DNA of 64,000 nucleotides, from assembly GCA_000701945.1 (NCBI GenBank), contig KL370840.1, forward strand, positions 1,144,709 to 1,208,708. Direction: 5' to 3'. The notes beneath the pieces are model-generated. The model was not told the origin of the DNA. It was given only the letters and a program-made list of their open reading frames with translations, and did not search any database. Positions 17,724-25,430 of the stretch are shown in pieces; the stretch's first letter is position 1; each line of letters begins with the position of its first letter. The translations under genes were made by a program, and so were the position numbers. Source of the DNA: Anaerotruncus sp. MC2020 (GTDB lineage Bacteria > Bacillota > Clostridia > Oscillospirales > Ruminococcaceae).

Positions 17724-18521
17724 ATGAAAAAAATAGTCAGCTTTGTTATGGCTGCGGTCATTGCGGCTGTCAGCGTACCGTGTATCACTGCGGAAGCAGC
17801 AAGCATGAGCGCCGTTCCCGCTGCGGAGCAGACCGTCTCCGCCTCCGATTCCGAGCTCGCCGACTATGCCAATGAAGTGGCTGTGATAGTCAACAAGGAG
17901 CGCAGCGCAAAGGGCTTGAAGCCGCTGAGAGTGCTGCCGAAGCTCCAAAGTGCGGCTCAGGTGCGTGCGAACGAGATAACTCGTGTCTTTGACCACCATC
18001 GTCCCAACGGCACAACGTGCTTCTCCGTCATCGAGGAATTCGGGCTCGACTACTACTACATCGGCGAGAATATCGCCGCAGGTCAGACCTCGCCCGAGCG
18101 CGTAATGACCGCGTGGATGAACTCCGAAGGTCACAAGAGCAATATCCTCGACCCCGATTTCATGTACATCGGCGTGGGAGTGGTGCAGAAGGGCAGCACC
18201 CTGTACTGGACTCAGATATTCCTCAAGTACGAGGAATTCTCGGACGCCTATATCCCCAAGGAGAAGGAGAAGCCCAAGTATACGGGCGACCTCAACTCCG
18301 ACGGCAAGGTCGACGGCAGAGACGCCTCGGCTATCCTCATCGAGTACGCCGCCGTTTCGTCGGGCGGCTCGTCAAAGCTGAATTCCGAGCAGAAAAAGCT
18401 CGCGGATATCGACTCCAGCGGCATGATAGACAGCAAGGACGCTTCGTATGTCCTCGGCTTTTATTCGTATCTCTCGTCGGGAGGCAAAACAACCGACATC
18501 AAGCAATGGCTCAGACAATAA
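17724..18521 (+). CDS. Secreted CAP (SCP/PR1, YkwD-like) protein with C-terminal dockerin
   Basis: The start MKKIVSFVMAAVIAAVSV at 17724 follows GGGAGGTGACTTTGCA; the protein is 265 residues with a signal peptide cleaved near AEAAS. The CAP domain covers about 45-175 (NKERSAKGLKPLRVLPKLQSAA, DHHRPNG, YIGENIAAGQTSPERVMTAWMNSEGHKSNIL), retaining the His and Glu residues of the cleft. A type I dockerin follows (GDLNSDGKVDGRDASAILI and ADIDSSGMIDSKDASYVLG). The dockerin predicts attachment to a cohesin on the cellulosome. CAP function in bacteria is mostly unknown. Confidence 0.87.
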   Translation: MKKIVSFVMAAVIAAVSVPCITAEAASMSAVPAAEQTVSASDSELADYANEVAVIVNKERSAKGLKPLRVLPKLQSAAQVRANEITRVFDHHRPNGTTCFSVIEEFGLDYYYIGENIAAGQTSPERVMTAWMNSEGHKSNILDPDFMYIGVGVVQKGSTLYWTQIFLKYEEFSDAYIPKEKEKPKYTGDLNSDGKVDGRDASAILIEYAAVSSGGSSKLNSEQKKLADIDSSGMIDSKDASYVLGFYSYLSSGGKTTDIKQWLRQ

Positions 18522-18528
18522 CGAAAAA

Positions 18529-18563
18529 CGGGACAAGTCCTCGGACTTGTCCCGCATTTTTAT
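18529..18563. terminator. Terminator shared by convergent genes
   Basis: CGGGACAAGTC and GACTTGTCCCG form a stem with a CTCG loop, followed by a T run on the plus strand. It lies between the stops of the CAP gene and the convergent lipoprotein gene. Confidence 0.8.
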
Positions 18564-19324
18564 TCCTTTTTCTCAAACTGCTCCGATATGCCCTCGTCGG
18601 TATAGAAGGTGACGTTATCGCCGTCGAGGACGAAGGTGCTGTCGCCGAGCCCGTCGATGAGGCTGCCGTCGCCGCTGCCCTCGAGCGCAAGGCTGAACTC
18701 GTCGCCATTCTGCGTATAATCGCAGAATTCAGGCAGGCACACGATGAACTTGCCATAGCGTATCCTCAGCTTAACGTCGAAATCAGCGGTGTCGTCGCCG
18801 ACGATGATTCCCGCGAGCTTCTGCTTGAACTCCTCAGTCGCGATGTCGTACAAGCCGTCGAAGCTGTCGGGGTCAGGGTCGCCAATCCTCGAAAGCTTGA
18901 GGAATTCGACCGCTTCTCCGCCGTCCTCGGCATTTGCGAATACCGTCATCGTGCTGCCGTCGTACTGCACGGGCGGATTAGTCTCGCCGCTGAGCATGAA
19001 CGAGCCGTCCTTGCTCAGCATCATTACCTCGGAGATGTCGAACTCCGCCGATACCTTGCCGTTTTCCTGCAAAACGATGTCCGCCTCGTCGCCCGACCAG
19101 CGTCCCACGAGAACGCCGTCCTCGTAGTCATGGCGCTCGTGGAAGGTGGCAGGCTGAGTTTCAGCCTCGCCCGCTGCATTGGTCGGAGCCTGTGTCGTCA
19201 CAGCAGCAGCTGTCCCCTTCTCGATATTTATCGGACGCGCCGATGACTCTTCCTTCTCTCCGCACGCAGCGAGCGACAGCATAGCTGCTGCGCCGATGAG
19301 CAGAGCTGTTATCTTCCTGTTCAT
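18560..19324 (-). CDS. Lipoprotein of unknown function, paralogue A
   Basis: The 254-residue protein has a lipoprotein signal (MNRKITALLIGAAAMLSLAAC) with Cys at residue 21, a short Thr/Ala-rich linker, and a domain beginning VLVGRWSGDEADIVL that has repeated short strands with DGSFML and DGSTMTVFA patterns. The same layout (GxW start, several DG-containing strands, FDGLYDI) occurs in the gene just upstream, so they look like a tandem duplication that has diverged. Function unknown; it closes the polA-rimI-tsaD operon. Confidence 0.7.
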   Translation of the reverse strand: MNRKITALLIGAAAMLSLAACGEKEESSARPINIEKGTAAAVTTQAPTNAAGEAETQPATFHERHDYEDGVLVGRWSGDEADIVLQENGKVSAEFDISEVMMLSKDGSFMLSGETNPPVQYDGSTMTVFANAEDGGEAVEFLKLSRIGDPDPDSFDGLYDIATEEFKQKLAGIIVGDDTADFDVKLRIRYGKFIVCLPEFCDYTQNGDEFSLALEGSGDGSLIDGLGDSTFVLDGDNVTFYTDEGISEQFEKKE

Positions 19325-19337
19325 TCCGCTTCTCCTC

Positions 19338-20039
19338 TCACTTCACCTTTTTCAGCACCTCCTGCGCTCCGTCCTCGTAGGTGAGCGTAAGGGTGTCGCC
19401 GTCTATTTTGTATGTGTATTTCACGGAATCGTCCGTATGCTTGACGTAGTTCATGTTCTCGCTGAACAGCTCGAGCGTGCCGTCGTTCGTCTCGAAGGAG
19501 CAGTAGTCGTTGACCGTGAATTTCAGTTTCTCGCCGTCGACAGCGGCTGTGACGCTTATCTTCTCCGTGCTGATAGCGAGGTTATACGCGAGCATATCGC
19601 GGTATGAGCCGTCGAGGAGGTCGTACTCGCCGTCATAGCTGCTGCTGTCCGCTTCTCCGCGGCGCTTCATATCGAGCAGGAGTATGTCCTGCTCGCCGCC
19701 CTCATCGACCTCCGATGCGTCGTAGTGGTGGGAGACCGTGAGTTGCGTGCCGTCGAACTTTATCTCCTCCTTGCCGACCTTTGTCGACTCCATAGAGAAC
19801 GAGCCGTCGCTGTTGAAGTGAGCGGACGAGGTGAAGTCAATCGGCAGTGAGACCGTCCTGTCCTCGCTGAAGATGTAGCCGCTCGCTCCGTTGCTCCATT
19901 CGCCGAGAATGGCGGTGTCTATCTCGGTGGTGCTGACGCGCACCTCCCTCGAGCTCTCCTTATCCTTCTTGTCCGAGCAGCCGACAAGGGCTGTTCCCGC
20001 CACAGCGGCGGCTAAAATCAATGCTGTTATCCTTTTCAT
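19338..20039 (-). CDS. Lipoprotein of unknown function, paralogue B
   Basis: The 233-residue protein carries the lipobox LVGC (Cys at about 21), a Lys/Asp/Ser-rich linker and a domain starting AILGEWSNGASGYIFSEDRT with strand patterns like those of the following gene (DGSFSM, DGTQLTVS, YDGEYDLLDGSY). CGGAGGATAAT precedes the ATG and its stop is 13 bases from the next start. No known family is recognised with confidence. Confidence 0.7.
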   Translation of the reverse strand: MKRITALILAAAVAGTALVGCSDKKDKESSREVRVSTTEIDTAILGEWSNGASGYIFSEDRTVSLPIDFTSSAHFNSDGSFSMESTKVGKEEIKFDGTQLTVSHHYDASEVDEGGEQDILLLDMKRRGEADSSSYDGEYDLLDGSYRDMLAYNLAISTEKISVTAAVDGEKLKFTVNDYCSFETNDGTLELFSENMNYVKHTDDSVKYTYKIDGDTLTLTYEDGAQEVLKKVK

Positions 20040-20052
20040 ATTATCCTCCGTA

Positions 20053-21063
20053 TCATATCTCGTCCATCGAGAGCGTAGCTATAGCGTTGAGGCTCTCGTC
20101 GGCGGTAATGCCCGCCATGAGGTTGTAGCTTCCCTGACAGCCTATCATCGCGCCGTTGTCGCCGCAGAGGCTCTTCTCGGGCATATAGAAGCTGTAACCG
20201 CGCTTCGCGCACGCCTCCGACATCGCCGCGCGAACGCCCGAATTTGCGGAAACTCCGCCCGCGAGCGCTATCTTCTTATAGCCGAGAGCCTCCGCCGCGA
20301 GCATAGTCTTGCCCGTGAGTATCTCCGCTATTGTGGCTTGCAGACTCGCAGATAGGTCGTTCCTGTCGATGTCCTCGCCCTTCTGCTCGGCGTGGTGGAG
20401 CATATTTATCACTGCCGTTTTCAGTCCCGAGAAGCTGAGGTCGAACTCGTTGCCCGCGACCGCGGGGTGCGGCAGTTTGAACGCCTTCGCGTCGCCCGAC
20501 TGCGCCGCCTTGTCGACGTGAACGCCTCCCGGGTACGGGAAGCCCATTGCACGCGCGCACTTGTCGAAGCACTCGCCTGCCGCGTCGTCGCGGGTGCGTC
20601 CGACTACGCGGAATTTCGTGTAGCTCAGCACCTCGATGATGTGGCTGTGACCGCCGCTCGCTACGAGGCAGAGGTACGGCGGCTCGAGGTCAGGGTGGCT
20701 GAGGTAGTTCGTGGCGATGTGTCCCGCGATGTGGTGGACGGGTATCAGCGGCTTGCCCGAGGCAAGGGCGAGCCCCTTTGCGAAGTTGACGCCGACGAGC
20801 AGGGCTCCGATGAGACCCGGGGCATAGGTCACGGCTATGCCGTCGAGGTCGGCGAGCTCGATATCAGCGTCCGCGAGCGCCTTGCGCGTCACACCGAGAA
20901 TGTTCTCGCAGTGGCGGCGCGAGGCTATCTCAGGCACAACTCCGCCGTATTTTCTGTGCTCCTCTATCTGCGTGGAGATGACCGACGAGCGTATCGTGCG
21001 GCAGTCCTCAATCACGCTCGCGGCGGTCTCGTCGCAGGAGCTCTCTATTCCTAAAATAAGCAT
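20053..21063 (-). CDS. tsaD: tRNA N6-adenosine threonylcarbamoyltransferase
   Basis: TsaD transfers the threonylcarbamoyl group to A37 of ANN-decoding tRNAs. The ATG at 21063 (MLILGIESSCDETAASV) is preferred over a GTG nine bases upstream that would overlap the ribosome binding site. Motifs are GIESSCDETAA, VPEIASRRH, VHHIAGHIATNYL with the metal-binding histidines, VASGGHS, and GGVSANSGVR at the C-terminus. Length of 336 residues is normal. The start lies one base after the rimI stop, so translation is coupled. The partners TsaB, TsaC and TsaE are not in the window. Confidence 0.95.
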   Translation of the reverse strand: MLILGIESSCDETAASVIEDCRTIRSSVISTQIEEHRKYGGVVPEIASRRHCENILGVTRKALADADIELADLDGIAVTYAPGLIGALLVGVNFAKGLALASGKPLIPVHHIAGHIATNYLSHPDLEPPYLCLVASGGHSHIIEVLSYTKFRVVGRTRDDAAGECFDKCARAMGFPYPGGVHVDKAAQSGDAKAFKLPHPAVAGNEFDLSFSGLKTAVINMLHHAEQKGEDIDRNDLSASLQATIAEILTGKTMLAAEALGYKKIALAGGVSANSGVRAAMSEACAKRGYSFYMPEKSLCGDNGAMIGCQGSYNLMAGITADESLNAIATLSMDEI

Positions 21064-21064
21064 A

Positions 21065-21535
21065 TCATACACTTTCCTTCATGTTTTTGACCATTATATC
21101 GGCGTCCTCGACGGGGTCGCGGTAGAAGCGCCTCCGCGCGCCCTCCTTCCTGAAGCCGAAGCTCTCGTACAGCGCGATAGCAGGGGCATTCGACTGCCGC
21201 ACCTCCAGCGCGATAGTCTCGACCTTATCGGGCACGCCCGCGAGGAACTCTCCGAGGAGCGCCCTCGCCACGCCCATTCTTCGGTAGTCGGGAGCAGTCG
21301 CTATCGTGAGCACCTCGCCCGTATCCGAGGCAGTAAAGCCCGCAAACAAGCCCGCAAGCTCGTCCCCGCAGTACGCCGCGAGGACAACTCCGCCGTCACG
21401 GTCTGCCGCGTCCGCGAACGCCTTTGCAGACCAGCCGTAGCCTCCGAAGCAAGCCTTGTCCAGCGCGGACATCGCCTCAAAAGCTCCGCTCGGGAATTGA
21501 GAATTGAGAATTGAGAATTGAGAATTATTCGCCAT
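21065..21535 (-). CDS. rimI: Ribosomal-protein-alanine N-acetyltransferase RimI-like
   Basis: A GNAT enzyme of 156 residues from the ATG at 21535 (MANNSQFSIL), which follows GAGGGGAG; a GTG further upstream is less likely. The acetyl-CoA site reads LTIATAPDYRRMGVARALL and the C-terminal IALEVRQSNAPAIALYESFGF matches RimI. Location between polA and tsaD fits the common tsaB-rimI-tsaD neighbourhood. The first 15 residues are encoded by a run of GAATTGA heptamers and look like a low-complexity addition. Confidence 0.85.
   Translation of the reverse strand: MANNSQFSILNSQFPSGAFEAMSALDKACFGGYGWSAKAFADAADRDGGVVLAAYCGDELAGLFAGFTASDTGEVLTIATAPDYRRMGVARALLGEFLAGVPDKVETIALEVRQSNAPAIALYESFGFRKEGARRRFYRDPVEDADIMVKNMKESV
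21494..21526. repeat. Heptanucleotide GAATTGA tandem repeat near the rimI start
   Basis: GAATTGA occurs four times in direct succession plus GAATT. A unit of seven bases changes the reading frame whenever one is gained or lost, and it lies between the rimI start codon and its domain. Confidence 0.9.
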
Positions 21536-21574
21536 TTCGGACTTCACTCCCCTCTCTGTAATCACGCATTGATA

Positions 21575-24109
21575 TCAGCCCTTTGCCTCGTACCAGCTCT
21601 CGCCCTGATGAACGTCGACTGCGAGCGGCACCTTCATCTCGTACACGCCCTGCATCTCCTCCTTGAGAATCTCCGCGGCGCGGTCGGCGCAGGATAGGTC
21701 GGACTCGATGATGAGCTCGTCGTGTACCTGCAATATCAGCTCCGCCGCGAGCCCCTCGGCTTTGAGGCGGCGGTACACGTTTATCATCGCTATCTTGATG
21801 AGGTCGGCGGCAGTGCCCTGCACGGGAGTGTTCATCGCGATTCGCTTGCCCGCCGCCTGCAACATCTTGTTCGACGAGAGAAGCTCGGGAATACGGCGCT
21901 TTCTGCCGAACATCGTCGCAACAACGCCCGTTTTCATCGCATCGTCGACCGTATTCTCCATGAACGCGTTTACCTTCGGGTACTTCGCGAGGTAGTCAGC
22001 GATGTACTTCTTCGCCTGCGCGACCGAGGTGCCGATATCCTTCGAGAGCGAGAACGCTCCGATGCCGTAGATTATGCCGAAATTTACGGCTTTTGCGGCG
22101 CTTCTCATCTCGGGAGTTACCATAACGGGCGGCATATCGAACACCTGCGCGGCGGTCGAGGTGTGTATATCCTCGCCCGAGTTGAACGCGGCTATCATGT
22201 TCTCGTCGCCGCAGAGGTGCGCCATTACGCGCAGTTCTATCTGGCTGTAGTCGGCGTCAACGAGCGTTCTGCCGCTCGAAGCCGTGAAGAATTTTCTCAT
22301 CTGCGAGCCGAGCTCCGTGCGGACGGGTATGTTCTGCACATTCGGCTCCGTGGATGAGATGCGTCCCGTCCTCGTCTCGGTCTGGCGGAAGCAGGTGTGG
22401 ATGCGTCCGTCCTCCGCGACCTTATCGAGCAGAGCGTCGACGTAGGTGGAGTTCAGCTTCGTGTACTGGCGGTATTTCAGCACATTGTCCACTATCGGTG
22501 AATAATTGCGGAGCTCCTCGAGCACGTCCGCGTTCGTGGAGTAGCCGCTCTTGGTCTTTTTCTTCGCGGGCAGCCCGAGCTCCTCAAAGAGCACGGTTCC
22601 GAGCTGCTTCGGCGACGAAATGTTGAACTCGTGCCCCGCGTCGTCGTATATCATCTGCTTGGTCTCCTCTATCATCTCGGAGAGCTCCGCACCGAACGAT
22701 TTTACGCCGTCCCTGTCTATGCTCACGCCGAAATGCTCCATCGAAGCGAGCACCTCAGTCAGCGGCATTTCGATGTTTTCGAGGAGGTCGGTCATGCCCT
22801 CGCGGTCTATCTCGGCACGCAGTCTCTCCGCAAGTCCGCGCAGGGAGACGAGGTCGGCAAATTCGCCGTTCTCGGTGCAATAGTGGACACCGTACTCCGC
22901 GCAGAGCTTGTCCGCGGCGTAGTCTGTGGCGGAGGTGTTCAGCAGATAGCCGCATATCGGGATATCCGTCCGCACATTGCGGAGCTCCCCGCCGCGAGCC
23001 ATAGCATAGCGGTAGTGCGGCTTTGCGTCGAAGGTTATCTTTTCGCAGTCCGAGGCGAAAAACGCGCATATCAGCTTCTCGTCCGCGGTGGTGTAGACGG
23101 TATTGCCGCTGAGGACGGTAAGCCTCTCGTCCGCGAACAGGTAGCACACGTCCGCAAATCCCGAAATATCAGCGGCTGAGAGCTCCTGCTCAGTCACCTC
23201 TATCGGTGTGTGCTCCGCCTGCTTCACCTCGGGAGCAGCCTCGCCCGCAGAAGCGGAAATGCCGAGCTTGTCGAGCAGCTTGTACATCTCGAGCTCGGTC
23301 AGCAGGCGGCTCACGCCCGCATTATCGGGCTCGCCGAGGCTGTAGCTGCTGAGGTCTGTCTCTATCGGAGCGTCGCGCACTATCGTCGCGAGCCACTTGC
23401 TCTCCTTCGCGGAGTCCTCCCCTGCCGCGAGCTTCGCCTTGACGCCCTTTGTCAGTCCCGACTCCTCGTAGCCCGCGTACACGCCCTCGAGCGTGCCGAA
23501 CTCCTGAATCAGCGATTTTGCGGTCTTTTCGCCTATTCCCGCAACTCCCTTGATGTTGTCGGAGCTGTCGCCCATGAGGGCTTTCAGGTCGATGAGGCGT
23601 ATCGGCTCGAAGCCGTAGTCCTCGCGGAAGCGGTCGGGCGTGTAGTGTATCGTCTCCTTGTTCGTGGCGAGCAGAACCGTCACCTTGTCGTCGATGAGCT
23701 GAAGGCTGTCCCTGTCGCCCGTGAGGACATAGCACTCGTTCCCGCTGTCCGAGCAGAGCTTCGAGAGCGTGCCGAGGACATCGTCAGCCTCGTAGCCCTC
23801 GCACTCGACCACCGTGATGCCGAGCAGTCCGAGAAGCTCCTTTATCAGCGGGAGCTGCTGTGCGAGCTCGTCGGGCATACCCTTGCGGTTTGCCTTGTAG
23901 TAGTCGACAGCCTTGTGTCGGAATGTCGGCGCTTTGAGGTCGAACGCGACTGCGACCGCGTCGGGACGGACGTCGTCGAAGTTCTTCATATATATGTTCA
24001 TAAAGCCGAAAATGGCGTTCGTGAAGACGCCCTTTTTGTTCGAGAGCAGCTTTATGCCGTAGAATGCGCGGTTGAGAATGCTGTTGCCGTCTATTGCAAG
24101 AAGTTTCAT
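21575..24109 (-). CDS. polA: DNA polymerase I
   Basis: The start MKLLAIDGNSILNRAFYG at 24109 follows GGAAAGGAAGCGGGCT; upstream in-frame ATGs are discounted. The 844-residue protein has the 5'-3' exonuclease (1-290; VECEGYEADDVLGTL, GDSSDNIKGVAGIGEKTA), a degenerate 3'-5' exonuclease-like region in which the acidic metal ligands are missing, and the polymerase domain with motif A DYSQIELRVMAHL near 623, the O helix AAKAVNFGIIYGIGAFSL near 680 and motif C VHDELIIE near 796. It fills gaps and removes RNA primers. Lack of proofreading is usual in Firmicutes PolA. Confidence 0.96.
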   Translation of the reverse strand: MKLLAIDGNSILNRAFYGIKLLSNKKGVFTNAIFGFMNIYMKNFDDVRPDAVAVAFDLKAPTFRHKAVDYYKANRKGMPDELAQQLPLIKELLGLLGITVVECEGYEADDVLGTLSKLCSDSGNECYVLTGDRDSLQLIDDKVTVLLATNKETIHYTPDRFREDYGFEPIRLIDLKALMGDSSDNIKGVAGIGEKTAKSLIQEFGTLEGVYAGYEESGLTKGVKAKLAAGEDSAKESKWLATIVRDAPIETDLSSYSLGEPDNAGVSRLLTELEMYKLLDKLGISASAGEAAPEVKQAEHTPIEVTEQELSAADISGFADVCYLFADERLTVLSGNTVYTTADEKLICAFFASDCEKITFDAKPHYRYAMARGGELRNVRTDIPICGYLLNTSATDYAADKLCAEYGVHYCTENGEFADLVSLRGLAERLRAEIDREGMTDLLENIEMPLTEVLASMEHFGVSIDRDGVKSFGAELSEMIEETKQMIYDDAGHEFNISSPKQLGTVLFEELGLPAKKKTKSGYSTNADVLEELRNYSPIVDNVLKYRQYTKLNSTYVDALLDKVAEDGRIHTCFRQTETRTGRISSTEPNVQNIPVRTELGSQMRKFFTASSGRTLVDADYSQIELRVMAHLCGDENMIAAFNSGEDIHTSTAAQVFDMPPVMVTPEMRSAAKAVNFGIIYGIGAFSLSKDIGTSVAQAKKYIADYLAKYPKVNAFMENTVDDAMKTGVVATMFGRKRRIPELLSSNKMLQAAGKRIAMNTPVQGTAADLIKIAMINVYRRLKAEGLAAELILQVHDELIIESDLSCADRAAEILKEEMQGVYEMKVPLAVDVHQGESWYEAKG

Positions 24110-24268
24110 AGCCCGCTTCCTTTCCTGTAAGAATACATACATTATTAGTATAACACATCTGAGGGAAAATAGCAAGCATTTGAGACAGCTCAAAAAATCA
24201 GTAATGCCAACCCTGACGTTACGTCATAGTGATAGGCGGACTATCATTATAAAACGCCGTCCCCTGCA

Positions 24269-24298
24269 CATGAAAAAGCCTCCCTTGCGGGAGGCTCT
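24269..24298 (-). terminator. Terminator of the ECF S-component gene
   Basis: AGCCTCCC and GGGAGGCT with a four-base loop; reading leftward it is followed by TTTTT. It lies 15 bases past the stop at 24313. Confidence 0.8.
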
Positions 24299-24312
24299 TG
24301 TTGTATCGTATA

Positions 24313-25197
24313 TCAGTCCTTGCTTTCTTCCTCGGGTCCCTCGACGAGCTTCGCCTTGTGGAGAGCCGAGCCTACCGCCGTCGTGATGACCGTGGATACG
24401 ACCATCTCAAACAGCGCATTTATTCCGACAAATACTACCACGAACAGCAGCACGTTGCCGTTGCCCTTGGAGTCGATGAGATTCTTTACGTATTCGTCTC
24501 TGCCGAAGAGCAGAACGAGTGCCGACATGAAGAACAATGTGTTCAGGAATGCCGAGCAGAAGCCTGTTACAGCGCATGATACCTGCATACGCGTGAGCTT
24601 GTGTCCGCTGACGAGCAGATATCCTATGCAGAACAGCAGCAGAGCTACCGTGATGCAGATGTACCAGATAAGTCCGCCAGATGACATCAGGTCGTCCATG
24701 ACCTTGTCACGCACCCATACCTTCTTGCCGTCGTCGCCGATGACCGAGTGCGAGAACGCGAACTGCATTATCGACAGGAACAGTGCGAGTCCGAAGAACG
24801 AGGTGACAAGTCCCGCAACTGCGTAGTACGCGCGCTTTGCCTTCAGCTTGGTCATGCCATTATAGATGAAGCCGACGAGAAGTCCGTCGAGAGCACGCGG
24901 GATAACACGCTGGATAAACGCCATGACAGGGTTTATCTCGACGAGCGTCGCACCCATAGCGCTGAGCGGTCCGATGCCGAAGCACTGCAAAAAGCTGAAA
25001 AGGCCGAAGAATGTGCCGACGATGAGTCCGCCGACAGGTCCGAGCGCGATGCCTGCAATGGCAATGGGGATGATGTTCAGCGTGATAGACAGCGGTCCTA
25101 TGGGGATAGTTCCGATCGGCGTCAGTGAAAATAAGAGTACGATCGCCATCAGAAGTCCCAACAGTACCATTGATCTGGTGTTGAACTTTGTTTTCAT
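24313..25197 (-). CDS. ECF transporter S component-like membrane protein
   Basis: The 294-residue protein starts MKTKFNTRSMVLLGLLMAIV after AAGGAGGAAAATCAAAT. About six to seven hydrophobic segments are seen. The N-terminal TPIGTIPIGPLSITLNIIPI followed by ALGPVGGLIVGTFFGLFSFL is typical of S components, which bind a vitamin and dock on a shared EcfT-EcfA1A2 module. The substrate cannot be read off; no riboswitch is obvious in the short leader. The extended loop after residue 150 with GDDGKKVWVRD is unusual. No energising module is adjacent, as expected for group II ECF systems. Confidence 0.75.
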   Translation of the reverse strand: MKTKFNTRSMVLLGLLMAIVLLFSLTPIGTIPIGPLSITLNIIPIAIAGIALGPVGGLIVGTFFGLFSFLQCFGIGPLSAMGATLVEINPVMAFIQRVIPRALDGLLVGFIYNGMTKLKAKRAYYAVAGLVTSFFGLALFLSIMQFAFSHSVIGDDGKKVWVRDKVMDDLMSSGGLIWYICITVALLLFCIGYLLVSGHKLTRMQVSCAVTGFCSAFLNTLFFMSALVLLFGRDEYVKNLIDSKGNGNVLLFVVVFVGINALFEMVVSTVITTAVGSALHKAKLVEGPEEESKD

Positions 25198-25253
25198 ATT
25201 TGATTTTCCTCCTTGTTATTATTCCTCCGAAGAGGATACAATACAACGGAATC

Positions 25254-25282
25254 ATAATACCATATCTTTCACGTATTGTCAA
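25254..25282 (-). promoter_or_regulatory. Promoter of the ECF S-component gene
   Basis: On the minus strand TTGACA (25277-25282) and TATTAT (25254-25259) are separated by 17 bases. Confidence 0.82.
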
Positions 25283-25359
25283 GTCTTCCCGAAAATTCGG
25301 GGATATATTTTATTTATGGCGTGATGTTGTGCAGGGGCATACCAAGTTCAAATTTTCGC

Positions 25360-25388
25360 TTGCTATTTCCCAAAAAATATGCTATAAT
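25360..25388 (+). promoter_or_regulatory. Promoter of the GH5 gene
   Basis: TTGCTA at 25360-25365 and TATAAT at 25383-25388, 17-base spacer, ending 42 bases before the ATG. Confidence 0.75.
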
Positions 25389-25430
25389 CAGCGTATAATG
25401 ACATAAAATAACATGATCAGGGGGCTTTAT

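Noticed and set aside
21536..21565. The GTG start that would extend RimI by ten residues
   Set aside because: The ATG at 21535 has GAGGGGAG at proper distance, while the GTG lacks a ribosome binding site.
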